Position numbers and translations under genes: made by a program
Notes under the pieces: model-generated
The model's input: the letters and a program-made list of their open reading frames with translations, nothing else
The model's database searches: none
Told to the model about the DNA's origin: nothing
IMG/VR virus record: IMGVR_UViG_3300043331_002188
Span: 1-22,687 of that record
Length of the DNA: 22,687 bases
Source: a virus
Direction: 5' to 3' (one strand)
Shown here: positions 12,763 to 20,821 of the stretch, in pieces
How positions within the stretch are numbered: position 1 is the first letter of the stretch
How the letters are laid out: each line of letters opens with the position of its first letter

Positions 12763-12940
12763 TCGCTCGAAGGCCCAGCAGAAATTTTTTGGCGCCGAGC
12801 TGGCGCGCAAACGCGCTGGCAAGGAGACGCAGACGGACATGAGCATGGCTGAGATGGACAAGATGGCCAGTACGCCGCACAAGGGCCTCCCTGAGAAGGC
12901 CAGGGGCAAGGGGAAGAAGGCCAGCAAGAGCCAGTATTAG
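12755..12940 (+). CDS. Small DUF3008-like protein
   Basis: ATG 12755 follows GGAGGACTACGACG. The 61-aa basic protein begins MPSRSKAQQKFFGAELARKR and contains MAEMDKMASTPHKGLPEKA, the two hallmark stretches of DUF3008-type small proteins (MPSKSKAQQ...MG at the start, KHKGLPE near the end), common beside phage portal genes. Function unknown; the lysine-rich tail suggests nucleic acid contact. Confidence 0.7.
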   Translation: MPSRSKAQQKFFGAELARKRAGKETQTDMSMAEMDKMASTPHKGLPEKARGKGKKASKSQY

Positions 12941-12952
12941 GAGCCCGCATCC

Positions 12953-15052
12953 ATGGCAGCAACAACGCAGACCCTTCCTCCGTTAACCCGCGAGCAGAAG
13001 ACGGCCATCGACCCTCGCGACAATGAGGATATTCTGGAGGAAGCGCGCTACCGCTTCACCGAGAGCGAGACCGCAGAACGAGAGGAGCGCGAGCAGCAGT
13101 ACGATGCGTTACAGTTTAGTTCAGGCCAACACTGGCCGTCCTATTTGCTGCAACAGCGCTCGCAACCGGGCCAGGAGGTTCCATCGTTAGTAATAGACCG
13201 TACCTATCAGTACGTTTCGCAAATTTTGAATTCTTATAGACGTGCGCCCTTGGGCCTGAAAATTCGCCCCAAGTCTGGTGGTGCGACGCAGAAGCTGGCC
13301 ACGATCTTAGAAGGGAAGTGTCGCGACATCGAGGCTGATAGTCAGGCCGAATTAGCCTATACGAATGCCCTCTCGCAGGCGATCAGCACCGGCGAAGGGT
13401 TTTTTCGTCTGGGGCTCGAATACGAAAGCCCGACGTCCTTTCAACAGTGTCTCAAGATCCGGCCTATATACGACAGATTCGCCGTCTTTTGCGATCCGTA
13501 TAGCACGCATCCTGCGGCGTTAGATCTTGAATATGCCTTCATCATCGAGCGGCTGAGTCATCGGGCGTTTTGTGCTAAATACCGGCGTTCTCCTGCCGAA
13601 GTACGCCAATGGGCCTCGTATCCCGACCAGAAGTGGGTGACTCCAGATGAGGTCCAGCTGGCAGAATACTGGTACAAAGTCTGGACTGAGGAAGAAATCG
13701 TGCAGATGCCAGACGGCACTATCCTGCCAACGGAGGGCCTTGGTGATCTCCCCCCCGAATGGCCCACCCGCATGACCCGCACGTGCACGGTCTATGGCGT
13801 GACCATGTGTGGGTATGCCATCTTGAATAAAACACGCTGGCCTAGTTCGTATATACCTATTATTCGGGTAGAGGGTCGTCGCCTGGATATGCATGGCAAG
13901 ACGCGGCGTACGGGGATTGTCCAGGCGTCGAGTTCGAGTCAACTGGCGTACGATGCCTACGTCAGTGCCGAGATGTCCGCCATTGCCCTCACGCCGAAAG
14001 CGCCCTTTGTGTTGTTTGCCGAAACGATCGCGGGATACGAACAATATTGGGAAAAGGCCAACGATGCGCACCTGCCCTATCTCCCGGTCAAAGCCGTGGT
14101 GGCGGGTGGCCAGCTGCTCCCTGCGCCCCGGCGTGAGGTGGCCGAACCGGCGGTCCAAGCCATTACCCAGGCCCGCATGATGGCCGCGCAGGACATCCAG
14201 GCGACCGTGGGTCAGTACGAAGCCTCCGTCGGCGCCCCGTCCAACGAACAGAGTGGCGCGGCGATTGATGCCAGGAAGCGCGAGGGCGAGCAGACCACCG
14301 CCGGCTTCACGGCCAACCTGGCGTGGTCGATTGAGGCGTGCGGGCGTCAAATTCTTGACATCCTGCCGACGCTCTACCCCGGGGCGACGCAGCTCAGGCA
14401 GGTGGGGAAGGACGGCACGGTCAGCATGGCGCAGGTGAACCAGCCCAGGCCGGATGGGCAGGGGCTGGAGAACGCCCTCGGGAGTGGCGTGTACGAATGT
14501 GTCGTGACCACAGGACCCAGTTATGACACCAGCCGCGAGGCCCTGGTCGAACGATTGGGTATTTTGTTAGGCGCCGTGCCCCAGGTGGCGCCCTATGTCC
14601 TTGATCTGTTTGTGGGCAATCTCGATATCCCTGCGGCCGAGCAGCTGGCTGCCCGCCTCAAATCCATGGTCCCGCCCGAGGCGCTGGCGCAGGAAGAGAG
14701 CGACGACCCGGCGACGCAACTGACGCAGGCCCAGAATGCGCTCAAACAGGCCCAGCAGCAGCTCCAGGTGGTGACCCAGCAGCTCCAGGAAAGCCAGAAG
14801 ACGTCGGAGGTCTCTGTCCAGCAGGTGAAGTTGCTCGAACAGCAGGTGGCGACCATGCAGACGCGGCTGGCGGATAAAACCAGGGATCTCCAGTTAGAGA
14901 TGCAGAAGGCGAGCTGGGAGCACCAGATTGCGCTGCACGAGACGCAACTCAAGAGCGCCGAATTGCAGGCGAAGTACGGCCTGCAGGCCGCGGAGTTGGC
15001 CCACGACATGCAGCAGCCCCAGGCCACCAACGGCACGGTGGAGGAGCAATAA
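12953..15052 (+). CDS. Portal protein, P22 type
   Basis: 699 aa from ATG 12953 (GGAGCCCGCATCC upstream). P22-like portal features include an acidic helical N-terminus (LEEARYRFTESETAEREERE), QHWPSYLLQQR, VPSLVIDRTYQYVSQILNSY followed by RRAPLGLKIRP, ISTGEGFFRLGLEY, and the core helix region QDIQATVGQYEASVGAPSNE with SGAAIDARKREGEQTT. Residues from about 585 form a long glutamine-rich coiled coil (ALKQAQQQLQVVTQQLQESQ), matching the barrel helices of P22 gp1 (725 aa). Twelve copies form the DNA channel at the capsid vertex and bind gp4. The first third uses noticeably fewer GC-ending codons than the rest. Confidence 0.92.
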   Translation: MAATTQTLPPLTREQKTAIDPRDNEDILEEARYRFTESETAEREEREQQYDALQFSSGQHWPSYLLQQRSQPGQEVPSLVIDRTYQYVSQILNSYRRAPLGLKIRPKSGGATQKLATILEGKCRDIEADSQAELAYTNALSQAISTGEGFFRLGLEYESPTSFQQCLKIRPIYDRFAVFCDPYSTHPAALDLEYAFIIERLSHRAFCAKYRRSPAEVRQWASYPDQKWVTPDEVQLAEYWYKVWTEEEIVQMPDGTILPTEGLGDLPPEWPTRMTRTCTVYGVTMCGYAILNKTRWPSSYIPIIRVEGRRLDMHGKTRRTGIVQASSSSQLAYDAYVSAEMSAIALTPKAPFVLFAETIAGYEQYWEKANDAHLPYLPVKAVVAGGQLLPAPRREVAEPAVQAITQARMMAAQDIQATVGQYEASVGAPSNEQSGAAIDARKREGEQTTAGFTANLAWSIEACGRQILDILPTLYPGATQLRQVGKDGTVSMAQVNQPRPDGQGLENALGSGVYECVVTTGPSYDTSREALVERLGILLGAVPQVAPYVLDLFVGNLDIPAAEQLAARLKSMVPPEALAQEESDDPATQLTQAQNALKQAQQQLQVVTQQLQESQKTSEVSVQQVKLLEQQVATMQTRLADKTRDLQLEMQKASWEHQIALHETQLKSAELQAKYGLQAAELAHDMQQPQATNGTVEEQ

Positions 15053-15054
15053 CT

Positions 15055-16098
15055 GTGGCCATCACCATTACCTCCAGGTCCCCAGACGGGACCATTACCG
15101 AGACCCCCTATCCCGGGGACGCATCGCCCGAGGTGCCGGTCGCGAACGGTGCCGAACCAGATGCGCCAGGCGCCACGACGCCTCCTCCTGCAGGGGAGAC
15201 GCCGCCTTCGGATTCGCCACCCGAACCACCCGCCCCGGCGTCGGGAGAGGGCGCCGGGGATGCGGACGAGCCCGACTCTCCCGATGATGCTCCTGTCTCC
15301 GCCGGCTATATCAACCGTCGTATCAGTCGCCTGACCGCTCGCCACCGTGGGGCCGAGCGTGCCCTCGAAGCCGAGCGCGCCACCAACCAGCAGACCGTGG
15401 CGGAACTGCGCGCCCAGATGCAGCTCATGACGCAGCTGCTTCAGGGAGGCGCCCCGCCCTTGCCCGACGCGCCGACCGGCCCCCCGCAGGCCGAGCAGTT
15501 TCAGAGTCATGATGACTACGTGCGCGCCACGGCCCGGTATGAAGCCCAGCAGATTGCCCAGCAGCAGCACCAGCAGACGACGCAGCAGCAGCAGATGCAG
15601 GAGATGCAGCGGACCGTCCTGGAGCGCGAGGCGGCCTTCAAAGCGCAGCACGCGGACTATGACGACGTGCTCCGCGCTGGCCTGGTGGGCAAAGTGAGCC
15701 CGCCCCTCCAGCAGGCCCTGCTGCTGCACCCGGACGGGCCGGCCCTGGCCTACCAGCTGGCGACACAACCCGCCGTGGTGGCACGCCTCAACCAGCTCCC
15801 GCCCCCGCTCATGCTGATGGAACTGGGACGCCTGGCGCCTGGCTCTCCCCAGGCGAACGGCGCGACCACGGACCGTGACACGGGGACACGGGGACACGGG
15901 GACGCGGGGACGGGAACTCCCTCCCTCGCCGCGTCGCCGCGTCCTTCAGTCCCCGCGTCCCCCCTTCCCCCCCCGCTCGCCCCCCTGACTGGGCGCGGGG
16001 CGGCCCCGCCGGAATCCCCGGCGGAGTGGAGTCAGGCGGAGTTTCGCAAGAAATGGGATAGTGGATGGCGGCCGAGTCCTCGTGACTTGGGACGATAA
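15055..16098 (+). CDS. Scaffold-like protein with a repeat-derived insert
   Basis: GTG 15055 lies 10 nt after GGAGG at the portal gene end. This 347-aa protein sits between portal and coat genes, where P22-like phages encode scaffold. Composition fits: a disordered proline/acidic N-terminus (to about 80), a helical middle (RHRGAERALEAERATNQQTV, AELRAQMQLMTQLLQ), a glutamine-rich coiled coil (QQIAQQQHQQTTQQQQMQEM), and a C-terminus ending in a basic stretch (FRKKWDSGWRPSPRDLGR), like P22 gp8's coat-binding helix region. Residues about 273-315 are encoded by a GGGGAC-type repeat and its complement, inserted without breaking the frame. Assignment rests on position and composition. Confidence 0.75.
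   Translation: MAITITSRSPDGTITETPYPGDASPEVPVANGAEPDAPGATTPPPAGETPPSDSPPEPPAPASGEGAGDADEPDSPDDAPVSAGYINRRISRLTARHRGAERALEAERATNQQTVAELRAQMQLMTQLLQGGAPPLPDAPTGPPQAEQFQSHDDYVRATARYEAQQIAQQQHQQTTQQQQMQEMQRTVLEREAAFKAQHADYDDVLRAGLVGKVSPPLQQALLLHPDGPALAYQLATQPAVVARLNQLPPPLMLMELGRLAPGSPQANGATTDRDTGTRGHGDAGTGTPSLAASPRPSVPASPLPPPLAPLTGRGAAPPESPAEWSQAEFRKKWDSGWRPSPRDLGR
15877..15962 (+). repeat. GGGGACACGGGGACGCGGGG repeat with inverted partner inside the scaffold gene
   Basis: Tandem GACACGGG units (15877-15914) are followed by a C-rich complementary segment. GGGGACGCGGGGAC (15898-15911) and GTCCCCGCGTCCCC (15949-15962) are a perfect 14-bp inverted repeat. The 18-mer at 15893-15910 recurs at 7450-7467. 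It is translated as RDTGTRGHGDAGTGTP and SPRPSVPASPLP. It resembles a small palindromic mobile repeat. Confidence 0.75.
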
Positions 16099-16150
16099 CG
16101 TTCGCGTTGCTCTCCCCAGCGCGTATGCAACTTCATAGAGAGGTTCATAC

Positions 16151-17359
16151 GTGGCTAATACTTTTCGTACCATTCAGCTCGTGACCCAGATGCTGTTAAA
16201 GAACCTTGTGAATAATCTCGTTTTTGCCGCTGGCGCTGACCGCCGTTGGCAGGATGACTTCGGCAAGCAGGGGCACAAGATCGGCGATTTCTTGGATATC
16301 AGAAAAGTACCAAGAGTCGCCGTGCATTCAGGAGCAGCCTACGTCGGGCAGGACTACGTAGAAGAGACGGTGCGGCTCCTCATCAATACCCAGAAGCACG
16401 CCGATGTCGATTTCACCAGTGTCGAGATGACCCTCAACTTTGACGACTACGATAACCGGGTAGCCAAACCGCAAGCGGCCCGGCTCGCCAACGAGGTGGA
16501 CACGGACGGCCTGGCGCTCTACTGGCAGGCGTATAACTCCGTGCTGGTAGAAAGCACCAAGCACTGGCGGGCGTTCGGGCTCGCCTCGGCGCAGCTCGAC
16601 ATGGAAGGCGTCCCCAGGGACGATCAGCGCGCCGTGGTGCTGCACCCGAACGAAGGCATTGAGATCATCGACGAGAACAAGGGCCTGTTCCAGCAGTCCA
16701 CCGAAATTGGCCGCCAGTACACCGAGGGGCTCATGGGCAAAACCCTGGGCGCCAAGTGGTCGATCGATCAGAACGTGGCGATCCACACCACGGGCAGCCG
16801 GGACGGCACCCCGCTCATTGCGGCGGGCTCGACGGGCTCCACGATCAATATGAAGGGGTTTACCGCCTCGGCCACCGATGTGCTGAAAAAAGGCGATGTG
16901 TTCCAGGTGGCGGATGTGTACGGCATCAAGGCGCAGTCGCTCCAGTCCACCGGCCAGTTGCGCTTTTTCAGCGTGCAGGATGATGTGGATGCGAGTGGCA
17001 CCGGGACGGCCAGTGTGCCAGTCTACCCGCCCCTGATCGTGCCACCAGATCCGCGTGCCACCGTGACCGCCCTGCCGGTCGATAACGGCGTCATCACGTT
17101 CCTGGGCACCGAGAGTACGCCCTATGCCCAGAATCTGTTCTACCACAAGCTGGGCGTGACGCTCGGCAACGTGAAATTGTTCATGCCCTACGGCGGGGAG
17201 AGTGCGACGGCAAGCGATGAACAGGTCTCGCTGGCCATACGGGTCTGGAAGGATAGTGAGATTCGCACGGATACCCATTTAACACGGGCTGATCTCCTGT
17301 ATGGTTGGCTTTATCCGCAACCTGAAATGATTAGTAGAATTTGGTCTACAGTGGCATAG
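16151..17359 (+). CDS. Major capsid protein, P22 coat family
   Basis: 402 aa from GTG 16151 (GAGAGG upstream). The N-terminus matches the P22 gp5 coat family: MANTFRTIQLVTQMLLKNLV, then KIGDFLDIRKV, and the strand-helix block VEMTLNFDDYDNRVAKPQAA followed by RLANEVDTDGL. Later blocks include RAVVLHPNEGIEIIDENKGL and a central insertion-like domain before the C-terminal strand YGWLYPQPEMISRIWSTV. This HK97-fold protein builds the icosahedral shell on the scaffold. P22 gp5 is 430 aa, so length fits. The 52-bp gap before it carries only the ribosome-binding site. Confidence 0.9.
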   Translation: MANTFRTIQLVTQMLLKNLVNNLVFAAGADRRWQDDFGKQGHKIGDFLDIRKVPRVAVHSGAAYVGQDYVEETVRLLINTQKHADVDFTSVEMTLNFDDYDNRVAKPQAARLANEVDTDGLALYWQAYNSVLVESTKHWRAFGLASAQLDMEGVPRDDQRAVVLHPNEGIEIIDENKGLFQQSTEIGRQYTEGLMGKTLGAKWSIDQNVAIHTTGSRDGTPLIAAGSTGSTINMKGFTASATDVLKKGDVFQVADVYGIKAQSLQSTGQLRFFSVQDDVDASGTGTASVPVYPPLIVPPDPRATVTALPVDNGVITFLGTESTPYAQNLFYHKLGVTLGNVKLFMPYGGESATASDEQVSLAIRVWKDSEIRTDTHLTRADLLYGWLYPQPEMISRIWSTVA

Positions 17360-17371
17360 AGGAGTCACGCT

Positions 17372-17581
17372 ATGGCTGAGTCGCCTGTCCTGCCCTCCTG
17401 GCGCTATCACATCAGTGGCACGGCGAAGGTCATCACGACGGTGGAGGAGTTGCGCGCGCTTGAGGCGGGTGAGTGGTTTGAGTCGCCGGCCCAGGCTCAG
17501 GCGGCGGCCGCTGAGGCTCTCGCGAGCAAAGCCCAGGCTGCCGAGAGTGAGGCGGCCAGCCCGCGTCGGAGTCCGCGATAA
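17372..17581 (+). CDS. Hypothetical 69-aa protein behind the coat gene
   Basis: ATG 17372 follows GAGGAGTCACGCT. A short N-terminal beta segment (LPSWRYHISGTAKVITTVEE, LRALEAGEWFESPAQ) is followed by an alanine-rich helix and a basic end (SPRRSPR). The stop overlaps the next ATG (TAATG). Small proteins with this EWFESP-like pattern are frequent next to phage coat genes. Function unknown. Confidence 0.65.
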   Translation: MAESPVLPSWRYHISGTAKVITTVEELRALEAGEWFESPAQAQAAAAEALASKAQAAESEAASPRRSPR

Positions 17582-18051
17582 TGGCCACGTTTGAGAGCGA
17601 TCTCTTCGCCGATTACCCCGTCCTACCCTACGCCCCGCACAACCGCGCGCACGCGGTGCTGCGGGCCATGCGCTGGACCCTGGGGCCGACGCTGGCCGCC
17701 GGGGCGCAGGATTCGACCCTGCGCATCTGTACCCTGCCGCAGGGCGCACGCTACTGTTCCCAGCTCTCCAAGCTGGGGTGGGCGCCCTTTGGCGTCGGCC
17801 GCACGCTCGACCTGGGCTGGGAGGCCTACACCCGCCCGGATGGCGTCGTGGTGCGCGCCAACCCCACCGGCCTGGGCGTGGGGCTCGATGTGGCCCTGGC
17901 TGGGCGGAGCTTCCATGATGCCTTCCCGGTGTCGTCGACCGATGAACTGGAGTTCCCGGCGGCCGTGACGCTCATCCTGACGGTGCGCGGGGGGACGATC
18001 CCGGTTGGCGCAGATCTGGGGGGCCTGGTCGTCTATCTGTACATGCACTGA
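17581..18051 (+). CDS. Putative structural protein (156 aa), head-decoration-like
   Basis: Starts at ATG 17581, sharing a base with the previous stop. It is beta-rich with many glycines and no transmembrane segment: TLRICTLPQGARYCSQLSKL, GVGRTLDLGWEAYTRPDGVV, VGLDVALAGRSF, ELEFPAAVTLILTVRGGTIP, GGLVVYLYMH. This pattern and its place between coat and gp4-like genes suggest a decoration or head-tail protein, but I cannot assign a named family. Confidence 0.65.
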   Translation: MATFESDLFADYPVLPYAPHNRAHAVLRAMRWTLGPTLAAGAQDSTLRICTLPQGARYCSQLSKLGWAPFGVGRTLDLGWEAYTRPDGVVVRANPTGLGVGLDVALAGRSFHDAFPVSSTDELEFPAAVTLILTVRGGTIPVGADLGGLVVYLYMH

Positions 18052-18060
18052 GGACACGCG

Positions 18061-18774
18061 ATGCCCACGGCACGCAGCATCATCAAGGCGGCCCTGATGG
18101 ACCTGGGGGTCAGTAGTCCCGAAGAACCCATACAGGCCGATATGGCCCAACACGGCCTGGATCTGCTCAACGACCTGCTCCAGAGCTTCTCGACCGAGTC
18201 GCTCTGGATCTACTATACCGCGCCGCTGGAACTCACCTGGCCCGCTGGCGTCCAGATGCAGACCTGGGGTCCCGGCGGGCAGATCCCAGGTCTGCGCCCC
18301 ATCCGCCTGGGCACGCATGCCGAGTACCGGGACGCCACCGGCTACGATTACCCGGTGGAGGTGCTGGAGCGGCAAGAGCAGTACGCGGCGTTAGCCTGGA
18401 AAACGGAGACGTCGACCTGGCCCCTGGCGCTCTACTATGCCCCCCAGGTGCCACTCGGAGAGCTGTACGTGTGGCCAGTCCCCGTCGTGCCGGTCATCCT
18501 GATTGTCTATCCGTGGGTGCCGCTGACGCAGTGGACGAGCCTGGACGCGGAGGTGGAGCTGCCTCCGGGGTATCAGCGCGCACTCAGATCCAATCTCGCG
18601 CTCGAAGCCGCACCGTCGTATGGCGTCCAGCCCTCACCGCTGGTGGTGAAGATCGCGGAGGAGAGTAAGCGCAACATTGCGGTCATCAACACGGTGGTGG
18701 GGCGGATGTCCCCCACGCCGGGCAGCGGCCTGGTGGGCGACCGGATGGCCCGGTTCAGGGCCGGGATTGGTTAA
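18061..18774 (+). CDS. P22 gp4-like tail accessory factor / head completion protein
   Basis: 237 aa from ATG 18061. The N-terminal helices (ARSIIKAALMDLGVSSPEE, HGLDLLNDLLQSFSTESLW) and later LRPIRLGTHAEYRD, LGELYVWPVPVVPVILIVYP and LPPGYQRALRSNLALEAAPS match the gp4 pattern, in which this protein binds under the portal and closes the head after packaging. P22 gp4 is 166 aa; the longer form is usual in environmental podoviruses. Its TAA overlaps head-on with the stop of the opposite-strand 90-aa gene: both use the palindrome TTAA at 18771-18774. Confidence 0.82.
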   Translation: MPTARSIIKAALMDLGVSSPEEPIQADMAQHGLDLLNDLLQSFSTESLWIYYTAPLELTWPAGVQMQTWGPGGQIPGLRPIRLGTHAEYRDATGYDYPVEVLERQEQYAALAWKTETSTWPLALYYAPQVPLGELYVWPVPVVPVILIVYPWVPLTQWTSLDAEVELPPGYQRALRSNLALEAAPSYGVQPSPLVVKIAEESKRNIAVINTVVGRMSPTPGSGLVGDRMARFRAGIG

Positions 18775-19043
18775 CGGTACCTGGCGAGCAGCGCCATAAA
18801 GGCCGCGTGGGAGGCCTGGTGGTCGCGGTCGTGTTGCTCGCGGGCACGGTCGTGATCCGCCAGGGCACTCTGCTGTTGCTGGAGCATGGCGCGGTCTCTG
18901 GCGCGGTTTTCGTCCAGATCGAGGCGCAGCGTATTGAGCCAGAACGCCAGGAGAATCACGACGGTGATGATGGCGCCCATGATCGTCAGGAAGAGTCCGA
19001 CCTGGCACCAGAAGAGGACGGTTTCACGGGTCGTTGGGCGCAT
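18771..19043 (-). CDS. Small membrane protein with a coiled-coil tail, opposite to the late operon
   Basis: 90 aa from ATG 19043 (GGAAG 6 nt upstream). After a short basic N-terminus (MRPTTRETV) comes one long hydrophobic segment (LFWCQVGLFLTIMGAIITVV, then ILLAFWL, about 10-36), then a charged helix rich in R, D, E, Q and H (ENRARDRAMLQQQQSALADH). One membrane anchor with a coiled-coil tail fits i-spanin-type or holin-type lysis proteins, though family membership is not provable here. It begins 3 bp after the other - strand membrane gene and converges on the gp4-like gene. Confidence 0.65.
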   Translation of the reverse strand: MRPTTRETVLFWCQVGLFLTIMGAIITVVILLAFWLNTLRLDLDENRARDRAMLQQQQSALADHDRAREQHDRDHQASHAAFMALLARYR

Positions 19044-19046
19044 ACG

Positions 19047-19217
19047 CTACTTCCGGTCCGTGCCGAGGAAGCGGGCAATGTCGCGCAGAATTTCTTGCGT
19101 GCGGATGTGCGCCTCGATATTGGCGCGTTGCGCGGCGGTATGCGTGCGATGCATATCCCACAGCATGGCGCCCAGGATGGCAAAGAGGAAGACCAGGGTG
19201 ATGGTATCGATAGTCAT
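19047..19217 (-). CDS. Small membrane protein, opposite to the late operon
   Basis: 56 aa from ATG 19217, chosen over an upstream in-frame start because GGAGGTGTCCC precedes it. The N-terminus has one membrane segment (IDTITLVFLFAILGAMLWDM) followed by a charged helix (QRANIEAHIRTQEILRDIAR). With the next gene it forms a two-gene unit of short membrane proteins inside the virion operon but on the other strand. A lysis role (holin/antiholin or spanin) is likely but inferred; membrane exclusion is an alternative. Confidence 0.62.
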   Translation of the reverse strand: MTIDTITLVFLFAILGAMLWDMHRTHTAAQRANIEAHIRTQEILRDIARFLGTDRK

Positions 19218-19273
19218 GGGACACCTCCTATCGGTGTTGGGTGGCAGCGCCCAGCGTGGATAGGACACGCCAG

Positions 19274-19339
19274 CACGAGAGCGACTCGTGTGGCCCTACC
19301 ACCCGGGCAATAATTATACCATATTATACCGTAAGGCAA
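19274..19339 (-). promoter_or_regulatory. Candidate - strand promoter for the membrane-protein pair
   Basis: In the AT-rich gap 19218-19345, TTGCCT (19339-19334) and TATAAT (19318-19313) lie on the - strand 15 bp apart, shorter than ideal. ATTATACC is repeated at 19313-19320 and 19323-19330. A 6-bp hairpin, CACGAG-N5-CTCGTG (19274-19290), lies downstream in the leader. On the + strand the gp10-like gene starts at 19346, so the region may serve both directions. Confidence 0.4.
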
Positions 19340-19345
19340 TGATGT

Positions 19346-20821
19346 ATGCCATCCTTTCCAGGATTTACAGGACCAAGTGCCCCAGCAAGAAGTCCTTTTA
19401 TTAGTTCTGAAAGAACAGTAAATTTGTATGTAGAAGAGTCCCCCAACCAGCGTGGTCAGTTCACGCTCTACGGGTTTCCGGGCTTAGAGCAACGGGACCT
19501 CCTTGAGTCGGCGCCTATTCTCGGTTTATATGAAGCAACAAATGGACGCGTCTTTAGCGCAACAAGTACGACGCTTTACGAGAATTTTGCGGGGGGCACG
19601 CACCTGGCACGCGGCAGTCTGGCCACGGGCCTGGAGCCGGTCAGTATGATCGACGATGGCCAGACTCTGGTCATCAGCGCCCAGGGCACAGGCTACACGA
19701 TGCCGTTTGCCACGAATACGCTGGCGACGATCGCCCTCACCGGGCCGCAGACGTTTGGCCGCGTGCAGTACCTGGATGGCCGGATCCTGACCCACGAGCC
19801 TGGCACCAGGCGCTTCTGGTACAGTGACCCGTTTGCACCCGACACCTGGCCCGCGCTCAACTTCTACGAGGCAGAAGCGCGCGCCGACCTGCTGCTCACC
19901 TTACTCATAGACCATAGAGAACTGTACCTTTTCGGGACACAGAGTATTGAAATCTGGCATCCGACGGGGGACGCCCTGAATCCCTACGCGCGCGCGACCA
20001 GCACCTTCATCGAGCAGGGCATTGCAGCGCCCTGGGCAGCCATCGCCATGGATAATTCCGTGTACTTTTTGGGAGGCTCACCCAGAGGCGAGGGGCCAGT
20101 GTGGTCTTTAAATGGTTATCAACCAGTTCGTATCTCGACCCACGCGGTCGAATCGTCCCTGGCGCATGTGACCGATCTCTCGGGCACCGAGGCGTACACC
20201 GCCAGGCATGGGGGGCACGCCTGGTACTTCCTGCATGTGCCCGGTCACCACACCACCTGGGCCTATGACGTGGCGACGCAGGCGTGGACGGAACTGGCGG
20301 ACCTCGCTGCAGACGGCATGCTCACGGCCTGGCGCGCCGGGCCACATTGCCTCGGCTTTGGTGAGCACCTCTGGGGCGATCGCACGACAGGTCATCTGTA
20401 TAAATGGTCACCGTCTTACCATAAATATGGCGATGCGCCTATTTATCGCGAACGTATTAGCCCACATATCAGGCGTGACCAGCAGCCCGTGGTGTATCAC
20501 AAATTTGAATTGAGCCTTCAGACAGGAATTGGCTTAGATGGTCTTCAATTGCCAGGCAGCCTGGAGCAGGCCGGCTTCGACCCACCCGACGGCGGCGCGC
20601 AACCTCCTGGCGCAGATCCACAAGTCGCACTTTCGTGGTCTGATGACGGCGGCCAGTCCTGGAGTACACCCCTGTGGCGCAGCGCGGGGCGGATTGGCGA
20701 ACGGACGCGGCTGGTCCGGTGGCGACGGCTTGGGAGAGCGAAGAGTCAGCGGGCGTTCAAAGTAGTACTCACTGACCCAGTGTTTACGGCGATACTCGGG
20801 GCACGTCTGGAGGTGGGCTGA
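19346..20821 (+). CDS. P22 gp10-like DNA stabilisation / tail hub protein
   Basis: 491 aa from ATG 19346, close to P22 gp10 (472 aa). The N-terminus MPSFPGFTGPSAPARSPFIS with RTVNLYVEE and LYGFPGLEQ is the characteristic gp10 opening. Repeating beta-propeller-like blades follow (GRVQYLDGRILTHEPGTRRF, LTLLIDHRELYLFGTQSIEI, AIAMDNSVYFLGGSPRGEG, HAWYFLHVPGHHTTWAYDV). In P22 gp10 follows gp4 to plug the portal and mounts gp26 and tailspikes. Its first 200 bases are more AT-rich than the rest. Its stop overlaps the next ATG (TGATG). Confidence 0.88.
   Translation: MPSFPGFTGPSAPARSPFISSERTVNLYVEESPNQRGQFTLYGFPGLEQRDLLESAPILGLYEATNGRVFSATSTTLYENFAGGTHLARGSLATGLEPVSMIDDGQTLVISAQGTGYTMPFATNTLATIALTGPQTFGRVQYLDGRILTHEPGTRRFWYSDPFAPDTWPALNFYEAEARADLLLTLLIDHRELYLFGTQSIEIWHPTGDALNPYARATSTFIEQGIAAPWAAIAMDNSVYFLGGSPRGEGPVWSLNGYQPVRISTHAVESSLAHVTDLSGTEAYTARHGGHAWYFLHVPGHHTTWAYDVATQAWTELADLAADGMLTAWRAGPHCLGFGEHLWGDRTTGHLYKWSPSYHKYGDAPIYRERISPHIRRDQQPVVYHKFELSLQTGIGLDGLQLPGSLEQAGFDPPDGGAQPPGADPQVALSWSDDGGQSWSTPLWRSAGRIGERTRLVRWRRLGRAKSQRAFKVVLTDPVFTAILGARLEVG

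Noticed and set aside
14593-15897. 434-aa open frame on the - strand
   Set aside because: Antisense to the portal coiled coil and scaffold-like gene; its composition (leucine/arginine runs, tryptophan/cysteine/serine repeats) is typical of a shadow of glutamine- and alanine-rich coding DNA.
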